Assembly (NCBI GenBank): GCA_900768505.1
Contig: CAAGED010000060.1
Coordinates: 1-38,504, forward strand
Direction: 5' to 3'
Origin: Lentisphaeria bacterium
Lineage (GTDB): Bacteria; Verrucomicrobiota; Lentisphaeria; Victivallales; Victivallaceae
Length of the DNA: 38,504 nucleotides
The first letter of the stretch is position 1; the number at the start of each line of letters is the position of its first letter. A model generated the notes under the pieces. It ran no database searches. It was not told the DNA's origin and worked only from the letters and a program-made list of their open reading frames with translations. The position numbers were made by a program, and so were the translations under genes. Positions 7,876 to 17,276 of this stretch are shown one piece after another.

Positions 7876-9780
7876 CTATTGTTTGAACTTTACCATATTC
7901 CGCTGAATCTGGAAGAGTTCCTGATTGTGCTCAGCATAAAAATCTTTGACATTCGGCAACGGATTATCCTCGCCGTCGGTAACGGTTTGCGTTGCAAATT
8001 CCACCGCATTCTGGGGCAAAATTGTCTTGTAATCCTTTCCAGTATAGGCTACATTACTCCAGCCGGCCAGAATCGCATATGTCCGCTCCTGCTCGTCATC
8101 CAGCAAGTTATATCCAAGCGAGAAATCCTCCGGCGCATTTTGGACTCCTAAAAAGGGTGCCAGCATGGGAACAATATCCAGATGACTGCTCATTTTATCG
8201 TACTCAAAAGGTTTGACGCCGGGGATATAAATTACCAGCGGGGTGTGGGTTTGCTCCTTGACAAAAGATGAATTATGCCCCAGACGACCTTTCTCATAAA
8301 ACTCTTCGCCGTGGTCGCCGGTAATTATCACAATGGTATTGTCCAATAATTTCTTCTCCTCCAACAATTGAATAATTTCAGCGAAACGCTGATCCAGGTG
8401 ACGGCAGGAGTTTTTGTAGCGGTTGAAAATTTTCGGTCCGTCGTTTCTGGTAACCGTGGCGTAATTTATGTCCGGGTAGTAATCCTGCTCCACTACTGAT
8501 TCAGCAGGAAATTCATAGGGAGCATGGGGAGATTCGAAAAACATGAAGGCGAAAAACGGTTGCTCCGGTGTGGATTGGGCGATAAATTCTTTCAGCAAAA
8601 CCACATTGCGCTGATCTCGGGTGTAGGTTCGATCCCGATCATCATTGCTCATGTCCTTTGATTTAACCCGGGCAAAAATAGTTTTGTCAAACTCCGGGTA
8701 GGTAAATTTAGCCGATGAAATGCAGCGGAACTGATAATTATCCTCCAGCAGCCAGTCAATAAAAACCGGCCCCCGTCCATTTTTCAGGAAGTCGTGCCAG
8801 TAGCTGCCGTAAATACCGTAAAACATGGAGAACATACCGGTGCGGGTGCCGTTGCCGCCGGAATAATGATTTTTGAAATTGATTGCCTTTTCCGCAAATT
8901 TACTGGTTGCGGGCATCACCTTGGAGTTAAGCATATCCGCCCGCCATGATTCACCGACCAGCCAGACGATGTTATATTTTTGGCGGTTGTCGGAACGCTT
9001 TATCTCCGCCAGCGGGTAATTCAACGCCGAATTTGAGGAGTCAGCAAAGGTTACCAAGTCCCGGTCCGGCTGTTTCAACCCCATATTTTTGAAAAAACTT
9101 TTCATGGTCACCGGCTGAAAAAACGGAACTGCCTCCGCCGTTTTCAAAACCGCCGGACGAAACATAAAATGCTCATATCCGTAACTGAAAATCACAAACA
9201 AAAACGCCGCCGTCCATACACTCATCCAAATCAGATTGCGAAATGATTTAAACATCGGGAAGAGAAAATTAAACTTTGGATTCTTGCGGAACAACAACAA
9301 AAAAAACACGTGACATGCCAGCAAAATAAAAATTCCAATCAAGACGGTGTATATTGTGCCTCCCCGCAACCCCATAGAGGCGATTCCACCGGGGGTTGTA
9401 ATCAGATTGAGGACGAAAAAACCAAAATGAAAGCCAAAATTATTGAAAATCCCCAAATCGATCAATAAAATCAACTGCGTTAAAAATCCCCAGGCCACCA
9501 CTGAACTCAATAACAGCCGCCGTCTCCACACTGCATCACCCGCCGGGGTTGTACTTAACAGCAAAATGCCGTTGAACAATATTGACGGCGCCAAATACAA
9601 TAATGGAAAACTAATCACTACACCGGCCATGAATGCAATTGACAGTGGCGTGATTAGATTACATTTGGTAAAGAAAACACCCAGAATTGCCGCCAAACCG
9701 AGATAGACCACCACCGTATACGAGGTTATTGCGTCAAAATAGGCGGGAAAAAGCCGGGCAATGAAATTTTTGAATCTCAT
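7876..9780 (-). CDS. Membrane sulfatase-fold protein (YejM/PbgA- and LtaS-like)
   Basis: 634 residues: about five N-terminal membrane helices (roughly 20-200), then a large periplasmic alkaline phosphatase/sulfatase domain. Visible motifs are IVWLVGESWRADM (metal-binding Glu), GNGTRTGMFSMFYG (the Thr nucleophile position of LtaS-like enzymes), FFESPHAPY, and GDHGEEF...LGHNS (metal-binding Asp/His). The helix layout and the SFPLLYLAP segment recall the DUF3413-sulfatase (YejM) family, which in enterobacteria senses or handles lipids at the inner membrane. LtaS/EptA-like phosphotransferase activity is an alternative, since the metal site looks intact. It is the first gene of an operon with rmlD. 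Confidence 0.82.
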   Translation of the reverse strand: MRFKNFIARLFPAYFDAITSYTVVVYLGLAAILGVFFTKCNLITPLSIAFMAGVVISFPLLYLAPSILFNGILLLSTTPAGDAVWRRRLLLSSVVAWGFLTQLILLIDLGIFNNFGFHFGFFVLNLITTPGGIASMGLRGGTIYTVLIGIFILLACHVFFLLLFRKNPKFNFLFPMFKSFRNLIWMSVWTAAFLFVIFSYGYEHFMFRPAVLKTAEAVPFFQPVTMKSFFKNMGLKQPDRDLVTFADSSNSALNYPLAEIKRSDNRQKYNIVWLVGESWRADMLNSKVMPATSKFAEKAINFKNHYSGGNGTRTGMFSMFYGIYGSYWHDFLKNGRGPVFIDWLLEDNYQFRCISSAKFTYPEFDKTIFARVKSKDMSNDDRDRTYTRDQRNVVLLKEFIAQSTPEQPFFAFMFFESPHAPYEFPAESVVEQDYYPDINYATVTRNDGPKIFNRYKNSCRHLDQRFAEIIQLLEEKKLLDNTIVIITGDHGEEFYEKGRLGHNSSFVKEQTHTPLVIYIPGVKPFEYDKMSSHLDIVPMLAPFLGVQNAPEDFSLGYNLLDDEQERTYAILAGWSNVAYTGKDYKTILPQNAVEFATQTVTDGEDNPLPNVKDFYAEHNQELFQIQRNMVKFKQ

Positions 9781-9970
9781 AAAAAACTCCTGATTTATTA
9801 AACTGAAACAAAGTATACTAAAGATAACTCATATTGACGATTTTGCAAAATGAATTAACAAATTTTAATCTTTTTTCGTACAATCAGTTCGTTTGCAAAA
9901 TTGTGTTTCAGGCGTTATTTTATAGCTGAAGTTTTTTTAAATCTCAAAATACAAACCGGTTCGTCAAAAA

Positions 9971-10663
9971 ATGAGCATAATCGAATTAGACAATTTGAGT
10001 TTGCAGGTGGCCGAACGGATTTTGCTGCATAAGCTGAATTTCAACTTGTCAGACGGCGAAAAGGCTGTTATTTACGGTCGCTCCGGTGCCGGCAAAAGTT
10101 CACTGCTTCGGGCATTGACCGGATTTTTTCCCATCGCTGCCGGGACAATCCGGGTGGACAATGTGCAGTTAAATCGGGAAAATATTCGGATAATTCGCAG
10201 CAAAATTACCTTTTTGACTCAGGAGAGTATTCCCGGCGGCGCCACTGCACTGGAGAGTATTATGCTGCCCTACACATTCAAGGCCAACGCTGCTAAACGA
10301 CCGGCGCCGGAAAAAGTTGCGGAGATTCTTGATTTAGTCGGATTGCCGCAAAATATTCTCTCTTCCGAGGCAGCCACGCTCTCCGGCGGCGAAAAACAGC
10401 GTTTGGCAATTGCCCGGGGCCTGCTGCTGGGGAAAAAAATAATGCTGGCCGATGAAATCACCTCCGCATTGGATGCGGCGGCGCGGGATCGGGTGATGGA
10501 TTTGTTGTTATCGTTGCCGATAACCCTGCTGGCGGTAAGCCATGATTCCGCGGTAATCAGCCGTTTCCCGTTAAAATATGAGTTAGCAGCTTGTACGCTC
10601 AAACTTATGCCGCCAGGCGATGCTGAATTACAATCAGCCGGGGAGCAGTCGTATGCCGGATGA
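9971..10663 (+). CDS. ABC transporter ATP-binding protein (FetA/YbbL-like)
   Basis: 230 residues. Walker A GRSGAGKSS (36-44), Q-loop Gln84, signature LSGGEKQ (137-143), Walker B IMLADE (157-162) and switch His191 are all present, so it should hydrolyse ATP. The short form and its partner, a UPF0014-type permease that overlaps its end by 11 bases, point to the FetAB/YbbLM family, linked in E. coli to iron export and peroxide resistance. It probably forms a complex of two ATPases with two permeases at the inner membrane. It is divergent from the sulfatase operon. Confidence 0.88.
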   Translation: MSIIELDNLSLQVAERILLHKLNFNLSDGEKAVIYGRSGAGKSSLLRALTGFFPIAAGTIRVDNVQLNRENIRIIRSKITFLTQESIPGGATALESIMLPYTFKANAAKRPAPEKVAEILDLVGLPQNILSSEAATLSGGEKQRLAIARGLLLGKKIMLADEITSALDAAARDRVMDLLLSLPITLLAVSHDSAVISRFPLKYELAACTLKLMPPGDAELQSAGEQSYAG

Positions 10664-11424
10664 AATTGCCTTGAGCTGGACCGGACTGGCGTTGGCCTAC
10701 TGCATGCTGATTCCGGTAATGATGGTATATTATTTTTTTTCATCTGCCGCTGATTAAGAATTTACTTAATTCAGTGCTGCGGATGACGTTGCAGTTGGGT
10801 TTAGTGGGAATTTATTTGAAATACATATTTCATTGGAATAATTTCGGAATAAATTTGTTGTGGTTCCTTTTCACCGACGCCGTTGCCGGCTGGACCGTGA
10901 CGCGACAATTGAAATTAAGTTTTAAAGTAATCTTTCCTGCCGTGTATATTGCACTCTGCTGCGGTTCATTGGCAGTAGTGTTATATTTCGTTTGGCTGGT
11001 GGCCGGCAATTCACCGGCTAACGCAGCGTTGTTTGTCCCAATCGGCGGCATGGTGCTGGGTAATTCCATGCGCGGTAACGTTATTGTAATCCAGCGTTTT
11101 GAAAAGGCGCTGACCGACAATGTAGAGGTTTATCGTCTGCGGCTGATGCTGGGGGCTACTCAAGCCGAGGCGCTTTCTCCGTTTGAAATCGACGCATTGC
11201 GCAGCAGTTTAACTCCCCAGTTGGCTAACATCGCCACTGCCGGGATTGTTTCATTGCCGGGAATGATGACCGGCCAAATGCTTGGCGGTACCGATTCGAC
11301 GACGGCAATTGAATATCAGGCGGCGATTATGCTGGGAATTGTTACATCGCAAACCATGTCGGAGGTATTGTTATTGAAGTTATTGCGCCGGAAAGTTATA
11401 AAACCGGAAGTGGCACTGATTTAG
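10653..11424 (+). pseudogene. FetB/YbbM-like ABC permease with a frameshift
   Basis: ATG 10653 overlaps the ATPase gene and opens MPDEIALSWTGLALAYCMLI; the frame stops at TAA after 34 codons. One base removed from the T8 run at 10733-10740 restores HLPLIKNLLNSVLRMTLQLG and an open frame to 11424, about 256 residues, close to the 259 of E. coli FetB. The restored protein has about seven membrane helices and the conserved SLPGMMTGQMLGG loop. A complete downstream half with no further damage argues for a recent mutation, transcriptional slippage on T8, or a sequencing error rather than old decay. Confidence 0.8.
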
Positions 11425-11448
11425 ACGACAGTTGATTCGCTGGTTTTC

Positions 11449-11508
11449 TTCTTGCGCTGACGCGGCGAACATTGGTTTATCGCATTATCATGTTTTTTGG
11501 GCAAAATA
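11449..11508. repeat. 60-base direct repeat, copy A
   Basis: Begins TTCTTGCGCTGACGCGGCG and ends GGGCAAAATA; about 90% identical to copy B at 11970-12028. A third, partial copy of its first 18-20 bases is at 11512-11532. The differences from copy B are mostly transitions. Confidence 0.75.
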
Positions 11509-11783
11509 GGCTTCTTGCGCTAACGCGGCAAAAAATATTTTGCGACTTGCGGCGGAAATGATTTTCGAGACGGCAATGTGCTTCGACCGCCGCAATCTCA
11601 TAACTCATTCGGAGGATTGTTGCGCATTGTTATGCATAAAACATTATATTTGTTTTGCAACGTAAATCGTCTGATTACGCCAAGGAGAAGAAGATGGTAA
11701 AGATTCGAGGAGCTCTTGCATGACATGAAACAAGCAACTACGCATTTACCCCAAGTGGGATTTTTTTGTGGGATGTTATTATG

Positions 11784-11833
11784 ATTGTAAGCGGAAAATA
11801 CTTTGGTAGTCCAAAATATTTTCCACTTGCAAT
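11784..11833. repeat. Long imperfect hairpin
   Basis: GGAAAATACTTTGG (11793-11806) and CCAAAATATTTTCC (11811-11824) pair around a four-base loop with one mismatch. The flanks ATTGTAAG and CTTGCAAT extend the stem to 11784-11833. It may be a small mobile repeat or a strong RNA hairpin; there is no T run, so it is not a standard terminator. Confidence 0.65.
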
Positions 11834-11920
11834 CCGGGCGGACGCGAATGGCTACGCACATTCGCTCTTCTTGGTTGGCCGCCCGTTAGAACCGGGGGGT
11901 TTTCACTCCCGCTCCCCAGA

Positions 11921-11939
11921 CCAAGGCGCACGGCCTTGG
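11921..11939. repeat. Short perfect hairpin
   Basis: CCAAGGC and GCCTTGG, seven base pairs around a five-base loop, 30 bases before repeat copy B. Function unknown. Confidence 0.5.
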
Positions 11940-11969
11940 AGCACGCCGTTTCCGCTTCGCGAAATCGGT

Positions 11970-12028
11970 TTCTTGCGCTGATGCGGCGAACATTGGTTTG
12001 TCGCATTATTGTGTTTTGGGGCAAAATA
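11970..12028. repeat. 60-base direct repeat, copy B
   Basis: Begins TTCTTGCGCTGATGCGGCG and ends GGGCAAAATA; same orientation as copy A, about 460 bases apart between copies. Confidence 0.75.
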
Positions 12029-12141
12029 AGCAAGCAGATTGTGTTTTTGCAGGATTGGCGTTGAGGAAGCATACTGACGTATGTGACCCAAAACGACATA
12101 TCGCCGCAAGAGCGCAAGATGCCCTATGTTTTACAAAAAAA

Positions 12142-13137
12142 CTACGACTGTATTTGATATTCCCCAGCTTCGTACAAGCCGTTAAGCGCCGCTGCCATTC
12201 CGGCATACGACCCAATGTCCCGGCGCAATGCGCTGGTAACGATTTGGCAACTGTTCAAACTCATTTCCCAGGCGTAATCTTTAATATACTTCATCACCGG
12301 CTGCATAAAAAGATCTCCCGCCGCCCAAGCAATCGTCCCTAGAATCAATTTCTCCGGATTGAATGCCATTATCAGCATGCCGTATGCTTGTGCATTACGG
12401 CGGCACATGTCATCCCAAACCTTGCAGGCGTAATCGTCACCGGCTCGAACTGCCTTCTCCAAGGCCACCAGGTCAATATTTTCCAATTTTCCGCCAGCCG
12501 CTTTTACAATGCCGCTATCCGGCTGATCTTTCAACTCCTGCTGCAAATATTGTGCAATTGCCCGTCCGCCGCAGTACGCTTCATAACAACCGACCAAACC
12601 GCAATTACATTGTCTGCCGTTGGGTTCGATTACCATGTGACCGACTTCACCGCCGCAGCCGATGGCTCCCTGAAGCAAGTGCCCGTTGACAATGATTCCG
12701 GCTCCGATGCCGGTACTCATAGTCAAATAAATTGCATTGCTGCAATTACGGCCGGCTCCGAAAAACCATTCAGCCAACATGCCGCACTTGGCGTCATTCT
12801 CAAAATAACCTTTGATTCCAAGATTTTTTTCCATGTAAGAACGGATATGAACATTTTTCCACAACGGATTATTGGTAGGACTGATCATGATACCGTTGGG
12901 GTAATCGGCTTTGCCGGGGGAGGAGATTCCGAAAGCCCGGATCTGATCCATGGTCAAGTTGTTTTCGGCGACCATCCGTTGGGAAATTTCCACCAACTGC
13001 GGCAGGATTTCATCCGGCAATGTGTCTTTATTGGCGAGACGCTCACTGGCCAATACCGTGCCGTCGCTGCAACCTAAACTTACCGCCAATTTTGTACCGC
13101 CAATGTCGTAGCCGAGAATATAAATTTTTTTGCTCAT
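12142..13137 (-). CDS. ROK family sugar kinase
   Basis: 331 residues from ATG 13137; the frame is open further upstream, but DIGGTK, the ATP phosphate-binding motif, then falls at the usual position 11-16. GEVGHMVIEPNG is the ROK sugar-binding segment and CNCGLVGCYEAYCGG is the zinc-binding motif, with the Glu and Cys/His pattern intact. An N-terminal DNA-binding domain is absent, so it is a kinase (glucokinase, N-acetylglucosamine or N-acetylmannosamine kinase) rather than a NagC-type repressor. The exact sugar is unclear. It stands alone, divergent from the Tol operon. Confidence 0.9.
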   Translation of the reverse strand: MSKKIYILGYDIGGTKLAVSLGCSDGTVLASERLANKDTLPDEILPQLVEISQRMVAENNLTMDQIRAFGISSPGKADYPNGIMISPTNNPLWKNVHIRSYMEKNLGIKGYFENDAKCGMLAEWFFGAGRNCSNAIYLTMSTGIGAGIIVNGHLLQGAIGCGGEVGHMVIEPNGRQCNCGLVGCYEAYCGGRAIAQYLQQELKDQPDSGIVKAAGGKLENIDLVALEKAVRAGDDYACKVWDDMCRRNAQAYGMLIMAFNPEKLILGTIAWAAGDLFMQPVMKYIKDYAWEMSLNSCQIVTSALRRDIGSYAGMAAALNGLYEAGEYQIQS

Positions 13138-13332
13138 GATCTGAAAATACACCCTGATAGTTGTTGAATAGACACTTCCGGTAAAAAATATTCCATTGCA
13201 TTCGCGCCGTGTATCCGTATTGAATACAAACGATTTTTGCAACGCGCAAATAATTTTACCGGCATATTGCCGCATTCAGTTTATTATTTATGTTAATTGA
13301 TGCAAAAAAGTCGTTTTTTTTACATAAAACAG

Positions 13333-13361
13333 TTCGACATATTCAATATAGCCGATATATT
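13333..13361 (+). promoter_or_regulatory. Candidate promoter of the Tol operon
   Basis: TTCGAC (13333-13338), a 17-base spacer and TATATT (13356-13361), about 80 bases before the TolQ start. The match is fair, and promoter consensus in this lineage is not known to me. Confidence 0.35.
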
Positions 13362-13439
13362 ATATTTCGCAATAAAAATATCGGTTCTTTTTGTTTTTTT
13401 TCAAAAAATATCAACCTTTTTAATTTTTAGGGAAGTGAA

Positions 13440-14528
13440 ATGATTGCCATCAGCAACCTCTTGATGTTTCCAACCGCCGCCGCCGGTGCTTATTATGCAT
13501 ATGAAAACAGCGACGCCGTTGGCAAGTTTATTGTCTTATTGCTTCTGGGTGGTTCAATTTTGACCTGGATAATTATGTTGGATAAGGGCATGACTGTATC
13601 CAAAGCCAGAAAATTGTCCGAGAATTTCATGCGGCGCTTTAATAATACTAATTCGCTGGTGGCTCTGCGTGAGGAGGCTAAACATGAAGCTGCGCCCTTG
13701 GCCAGAATTTACTCTGCCGGTATTGAAACATTGATGAATTTTAAAAACAGCGCCGACTACAATCCACAACGGTACACCACCATCCTGACTGATCCGCAAA
13801 TCGACGCGGTACGCACCGTTTTGGAACGGGAGGTTTGCTCTCAGGTATTCAGCTTGGAAAACCGGGTCGGCGTACTTGCCACTCTGGTAAGTGTTTCACC
13901 TTTGTGCGGTCTCTTCGGTACGGTTTGGGGTATCATGATTGCGTTTTGCAGTTTGGCGGCGGACGGACGAGCCAATATCGGAGCATTGGCACCAGGTATC
14001 AGCGGAGCTTTGTTGACCACAGTGGTAGGGTTGATTGTGGCGATTCCGTCGGTAATCGGTTATAACCTGATCGGTATCGGCATTCGTAAGGTTACGGTGA
14101 ATATGGACAATTTTACGGAAGAATTTATTTCCAAGTTGAAATTGGAACAGATTGCGCTTAGCGATGAGAAAAATCAGAATCCTCCTGCCGGCAACCAGCC
14201 TGCGGCTGGCGGCAATTTTAATGGCGGAAATTTTGCGCAAACCAATCAGTTCGGCATTAATCCCAATGGCGGCATGAGAGCTAATTCCGGTAATATGACG
14301 CCGAGAGCGGTGAATAATTACGCCGACAATTCCGGCAATATGCGTAATTCAGTGCCGCAGGATAATCCCTTCGGCAACGCGCCGGACAACAACTCGTGGA
14401 ATAATCATTCCCGGCCAAATCAGCCGGTCGCCAATCAGCCTCAGCGGGATATAATCGGCAATGACGAGCAGGGCAATTATACTTATCACAACAATCAAAT
14501 CGGTGCTGATTCGGAACGGCGAGGGTAA
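13440..14528 (+). CDS. TolQ/ExbB/MotA-family proton channel protein
   Basis: 362 residues. Three membrane helices at about 29-47, 145-172 and 185-212, with the family's Gly/Thr-rich core SVSPLCGLFGTVWGIMIAF and PGISGALLTTVVGL. It forms the stator of a proton-driven motor with the TolR/ExbD protein encoded two bases downstream. The unusual part is the tail from about 245 to 362, a low-complexity Asn/Gly/Pro-rich extension not present in E. coli TolQ or ExbB, probably disordered in the cytoplasm. First gene of a five-gene operon. Assignment to Tol or Exb type cannot be decided by sequence alone. Confidence 0.92.
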   Translation: MIAISNLLMFPTAAAGAYYAYENSDAVGKFIVLLLLGGSILTWIIMLDKGMTVSKARKLSENFMRRFNNTNSLVALREEAKHEAAPLARIYSAGIETLMNFKNSADYNPQRYTTILTDPQIDAVRTVLEREVCSQVFSLENRVGVLATLVSVSPLCGLFGTVWGIMIAFCSLAADGRANIGALAPGISGALLTTVVGLIVAIPSVIGYNLIGIGIRKVTVNMDNFTEEFISKLKLEQIALSDEKNQNPPAGNQPAAGGNFNGGNFAQTNQFGINPNGGMRANSGNMTPRAVNNYADNSGNMRNSVPQDNPFGNAPDNNSWNNHSRPNQPVANQPQRDIIGNDEQGNYTYHNNQIGADSERRG

Positions 14529-14530
14529 TT

Positions 14531-14944
14531 ATGGCGCGGAGAAAAGTTCGTTCACAACTGGACACCATTGATAAAATTGATATGACGCCGTTATTGGATT
14601 TGACATTCCTGCTGCTGATTGTCTTCATGATTACGGCTCCACTGCTGGAATACTCCATTGATGTTTCGACTCCGGAATTCAATGGCAACCCATTGCCGGA
14701 CAAAAATGTCTGTAATGTTTCGCTGCAGCGCGGCGGCGTGATTTTACTGGAAAAAGAGGTGGTCACCGCCGATGAATTGGTGCGTCAACTCCAGGCGATG
14801 CCCAACAAGGAGGAGATTTCCATTGTACTGCGCGGTGACAAATCATTGACTTACGGCGAAGTGGTGGAGAAGATGGAGTTGTTGCGTCAGGCCGGTTTTA
14901 CAAAGGTTTTTCAGGCCACAACCGAAACTGATTCCCGACGCTGA
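14531..14944 (+). CDS. TolR/ExbD-family protein
   Basis: 137 residues: short cytoplasmic N-terminus, one membrane helix (about 21-39) with the conserved proton-carrying Asp23 in DMTPLLDLTFLLL, then a periplasmic domain with the family's ISIVLRGDKSLTYGEVVEKM segment. It works with the TolQ-like protein to couple proton flow to the TolA/TonB-like energy transducers. Start at ATG 14531 with GAGGG upstream, two bases after the tolQ stop. Confidence 0.93.
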   Translation: MARRKVRSQLDTIDKIDMTPLLDLTFLLLIVFMITAPLLEYSIDVSTPEFNGNPLPDKNVCNVSLQRGGVILLEKEVVTADELVRQLQAMPNKEEISIVLRGDKSLTYGEVVEKMELLRQAGFTKVFQATTETDSRR

Positions 14945-14989
14945 GCATTATGTTATTAATTTTTCCCAGTATATTGACCATAAAAGATT

Positions 14990-16153
14990 ATGTCCGAACC
15001 AAATGATAATTTAAATCCCCGGCAATCCGACCGGATAGATCCTTTGCTTTCGGGAAAGACCCGTAAAAGGATATGTCTGGGGGTGATTATTGGACATATT
15101 CTGCTGATTTTTTTGCCGCTGGCTCTGATGCTGCTGGCATCATTTTACGCTGAAAAGCCGGAACGGGTGATTCAGGTGACCATGGTGGACTTGAATAAAC
15201 TCCCGGGGGGTGGTAATTCGCAAGGGGGTGGCGGCGGTGGAATACCTCCCAGGGATGAATCGAAGGCGGAAGCACCCAATACGGCTGCTCCAGTTGAAAA
15301 TTCACCTCCGCTCATTGAACCTGAGGTCGGACAATTGCCGAATATTGAGCAATATGTGGAGCCGGATATTGTAAATTTGACTGCTGAAATTAATGAACGT
15401 CAGCGCCAGGAGGCGGAGGCACGTCGGGTTAGGGAGGAGCGGCAGCGCAAGGATGCCATTGCCATGGAGCAGCGGAAAATCGCTGAAGCCAAGAAGCTGG
15501 CCGAGTTGGAGCAGAAACGCATTTTAGAGCAAAAAAAACGTGATGAAGCCAAACGTCAGGCTGAGCACAAACGCATTTTAGAACAAAAAAAGCGTGATGA
15601 AGCCAAGCGACAGGCTGAATTGGAGCAGAAAAAAATTCAAGAACGGCAACGGGCTGAAGCCGCCCGGGCGAAGGCTGAACTGGAACATCGGAAAATTGCG
15701 GAGGCGCGACGTAAAGCAGAAGCGGAGGCGGAACGGCGTCGCCGTGAGGATGGAATTTACCAGCCGGGTGATCAGGCTAATCAAATTGTGGATAACCGCA
15801 TTGGTTCCGGCGAAGGTTCCGGAGCTGGGGGGGGCGGAACGCGGGGCAATGGTTCCGGCGGCAGCACCGGAGTCGGCGGAGTGGATTATAACAGCCTGCT
15901 TGGCAGTTATATTTATCAACGCTGGGATACGCCGGATAAGCGGCTTTTCAATAATGATAAAGCATTTGTCAAGGTAAGAATATATATCGCGCCGGATGGA
16001 AAAGTGCGTAAATATGAGATTATTTCCTGGAGCAATATTGCCGTGGTGGATAATTCTGTACGTTCGCTGATGCGTAATTTGTCTCAAGTGCCGGCACCGC
16101 CGGATGGAGCGGCGTGTGATGTGCTTATTGTGCTGAAAGTTATTGAACAGTAA
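14990..16153 (+). CDS. TolA-like energy transducer
   Basis: 387 residues: one membrane helix at about 28-52, a Gly-rich linker (72-85), an extended charged helix from about 130 to 255 rich in Lys, Glu, Arg and Ala, a Gly/Ser hinge, and a C-terminal TonB/TolA-type domain (about 295-387) starting near YQRWDTP. The layout matches TolA, which spans the periplasm and pulls on outer-membrane partners when driven by TolQR. The long helix includes a tandem 18-residue duplication. It shares LLSGKxRKRI before the helix and the QRWDTP motif with the next gene, so the two are paralogues with different spacers. Confidence 0.85.
   Translation: MSEPNDNLNPRQSDRIDPLLSGKTRKRICLGVIIGHILLIFLPLALMLLASFYAEKPERVIQVTMVDLNKLPGGGNSQGGGGGGIPPRDESKAEAPNTAAPVENSPPLIEPEVGQLPNIEQYVEPDIVNLTAEINERQRQEAEARRVREERQRKDAIAMEQRKIAEAKKLAELEQKRILEQKKRDEAKRQAEHKRILEQKKRDEAKRQAELEQKKIQERQRAEAARAKAELEHRKIAEARRKAEAEAERRRREDGIYQPGDQANQIVDNRIGSGEGSGAGGGGTRGNGSGGSTGVGGVDYNSLLGSYIYQRWDTPDKRLFNNDKAFVKVRIYIAPDGKVRKYEIISWSNIAVVDNSVRSLMRNLSQVPAPPDGAACDVLIVLKVIEQ
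15518..15625 (+). repeat. 54-bp tandem duplication inside the TolA-like gene
   Basis: Two in-frame copies with period 54 bases encode RILEQKKRDEAKRQAE plus two residues. The copies differ at only a few third positions, so the duplication is recent relative to the gene; it lengthens the periplasmic helix by 18 residues. Confidence 0.8.
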
Positions 16154-16234
16154 ATTGTTATGATTTATTTAATTGACGTTAAATTTATGTGAGATTGTTA
16201 TATCGCATTGATTTTTGCATTATGGAGTGTGGCA

Positions 16235-17257
16235 GTGAAGAATTTATGGCTGAAAATACGTGAGGCGGCTGATTTGGCGATTAAAAAAATCTCCGAAGTT
16301 ATCCAACATGTTGATTGGCATGGATGTAAGCAGTCCGTTAAGGAGAACGTTCAGCGGCTTCTGGAGGAGTTTAAAAAAATTCCGTGGCGTAATTTTGTCA
16401 GTTTTCAGAGCATCAAGGCCGGATTTGTGGCCGTGTGGCGGGATTTTTTTGATTTAATTGAGATAAAAAATTGGAGCTCGACAATTAATTCAAAAAATGA
16501 ACTGCTCAGCGGCAAGGTTCGCAAACGTATTGTTGCGGGAGTGCTCTCCGGACATGTTTGTCTGCTTTTTATACCGCTGCTGATTATGATGATTCTGGAT
16601 TGGCATAAACCGGCGATCGAGCGTTATATTCAGGTGGAAATGTTGCCGATGGGCAGTGAATACAATCCCGGCGGCACTCCCGATGCGGATAATACCCCGC
16701 CGAAACCAACTCACAAACCCCGTCCGCGTCCCAAAGTATCCAAACCCAAACCACGTCCCAAGCCAACGGTTAAACCAAAACCTGCACCCAAGCCGACCCC
16801 CTTAAAATCCCGGCCTCAACCGCCGGTAAAAACTCCGGTGCGTGATACCAGTGACGACGCTAAATCGGATGATGATTCGCTGGAAAATTTTGCCAATGCA
16901 ATCAGTTCTCAAAATACCAATTCCCGCAATTCATCCGGCGGACGTCCCGGTAATGGCGACGGCCGCGGAGTTGGAAAGGCCACCACGGATGCCTACGAGA
17001 CCGGATTGGGGAGTTTTTTCCGGCAGCGCTGGGATACACCATCCAAGCAGGAACTGCAGAATCCGGATGCGGCAGTGCGGGTGGAGATTACCATCAGCGG
17101 CGATGGAAGAATTCGGCAATATCGTGTAATGGGTTGGAGTGGCGACGAGTATATGGATAATTCAATTCGCAAATTGCTGCAACTGGTACGCCAGGTGCCG
17201 GCACCGCCGGGCGGCAGAGATTTTATCACCGTCTTTAACTTTAAAATTACAGATTGA
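16235..17257 (+). CDS. TonB-like energy transducer
   Basis: 340 residues from GTG 16235, which has GGAG at good spacing; an in-frame TTG at 16208 is less likely. An unusual 85-residue cytoplasmic N-terminus precedes one membrane helix (about 100-122). A Pro/Lys-rich rod follows (KPRPRPKVSKPKPRPKP and onward), as in TonB, then a Ser/Asn/Gly linker and a C-terminal domain with FFRQRWDTP. TonB transmits proton-motive energy to outer-membrane receptors. Lying in the same operon as one TolQR pair and a TolA-like paralogue, it may compete for, or share, the same motor. No TonB-dependent receptor is in the window. Confidence 0.82.
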   Translation: MKNLWLKIREAADLAIKKISEVIQHVDWHGCKQSVKENVQRLLEEFKKIPWRNFVSFQSIKAGFVAVWRDFFDLIEIKNWSSTINSKNELLSGKVRKRIVAGVLSGHVCLLFIPLLIMMILDWHKPAIERYIQVEMLPMGSEYNPGGTPDADNTPPKPTHKPRPRPKVSKPKPRPKPTVKPKPAPKPTPLKSRPQPPVKTPVRDTSDDAKSDDDSLENFANAISSQNTNSRNSSGGRPGNGDGRGVGKATTDAYETGLGSFFRQRWDTPSKQELQNPDAAVRVEITISGDGRIRQYRVMGWSGDEYMDNSIRKLLQLVRQVPAPPGGRDFITVFNFKITD

Positions 17258-17276
17258 AAATATTTAAGGAGTTTAT

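Larger units (their letters stand above)
11425..12141. other. Repeat-rich non-coding spacer
   Basis: 717 bases with no gene that I can support; all open frames are short and low in coding character. It contains a 60-base direct repeat in two copies plus a short third fragment, one long imperfect hairpin and one short hairpin (listed separately). The segment around 12053-12132 has a CATAC-TGAC-GTATG palindrome and looks like another dispersed intergenic repeat. Confidence 0.6.

Noticed and set aside
11449..12028. Possible CRISPR array from the repeated 60-base unit
   Set aside because: Only two full copies about 460 bases apart, without regular spacers or cas genes.
11766..12342. Several overlapping open frames of 65-115 codons on both strands
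   Set aside because: They cover repeats and hairpins, have no ribosome sites and mutually overlapping frames; treated as non-coding.
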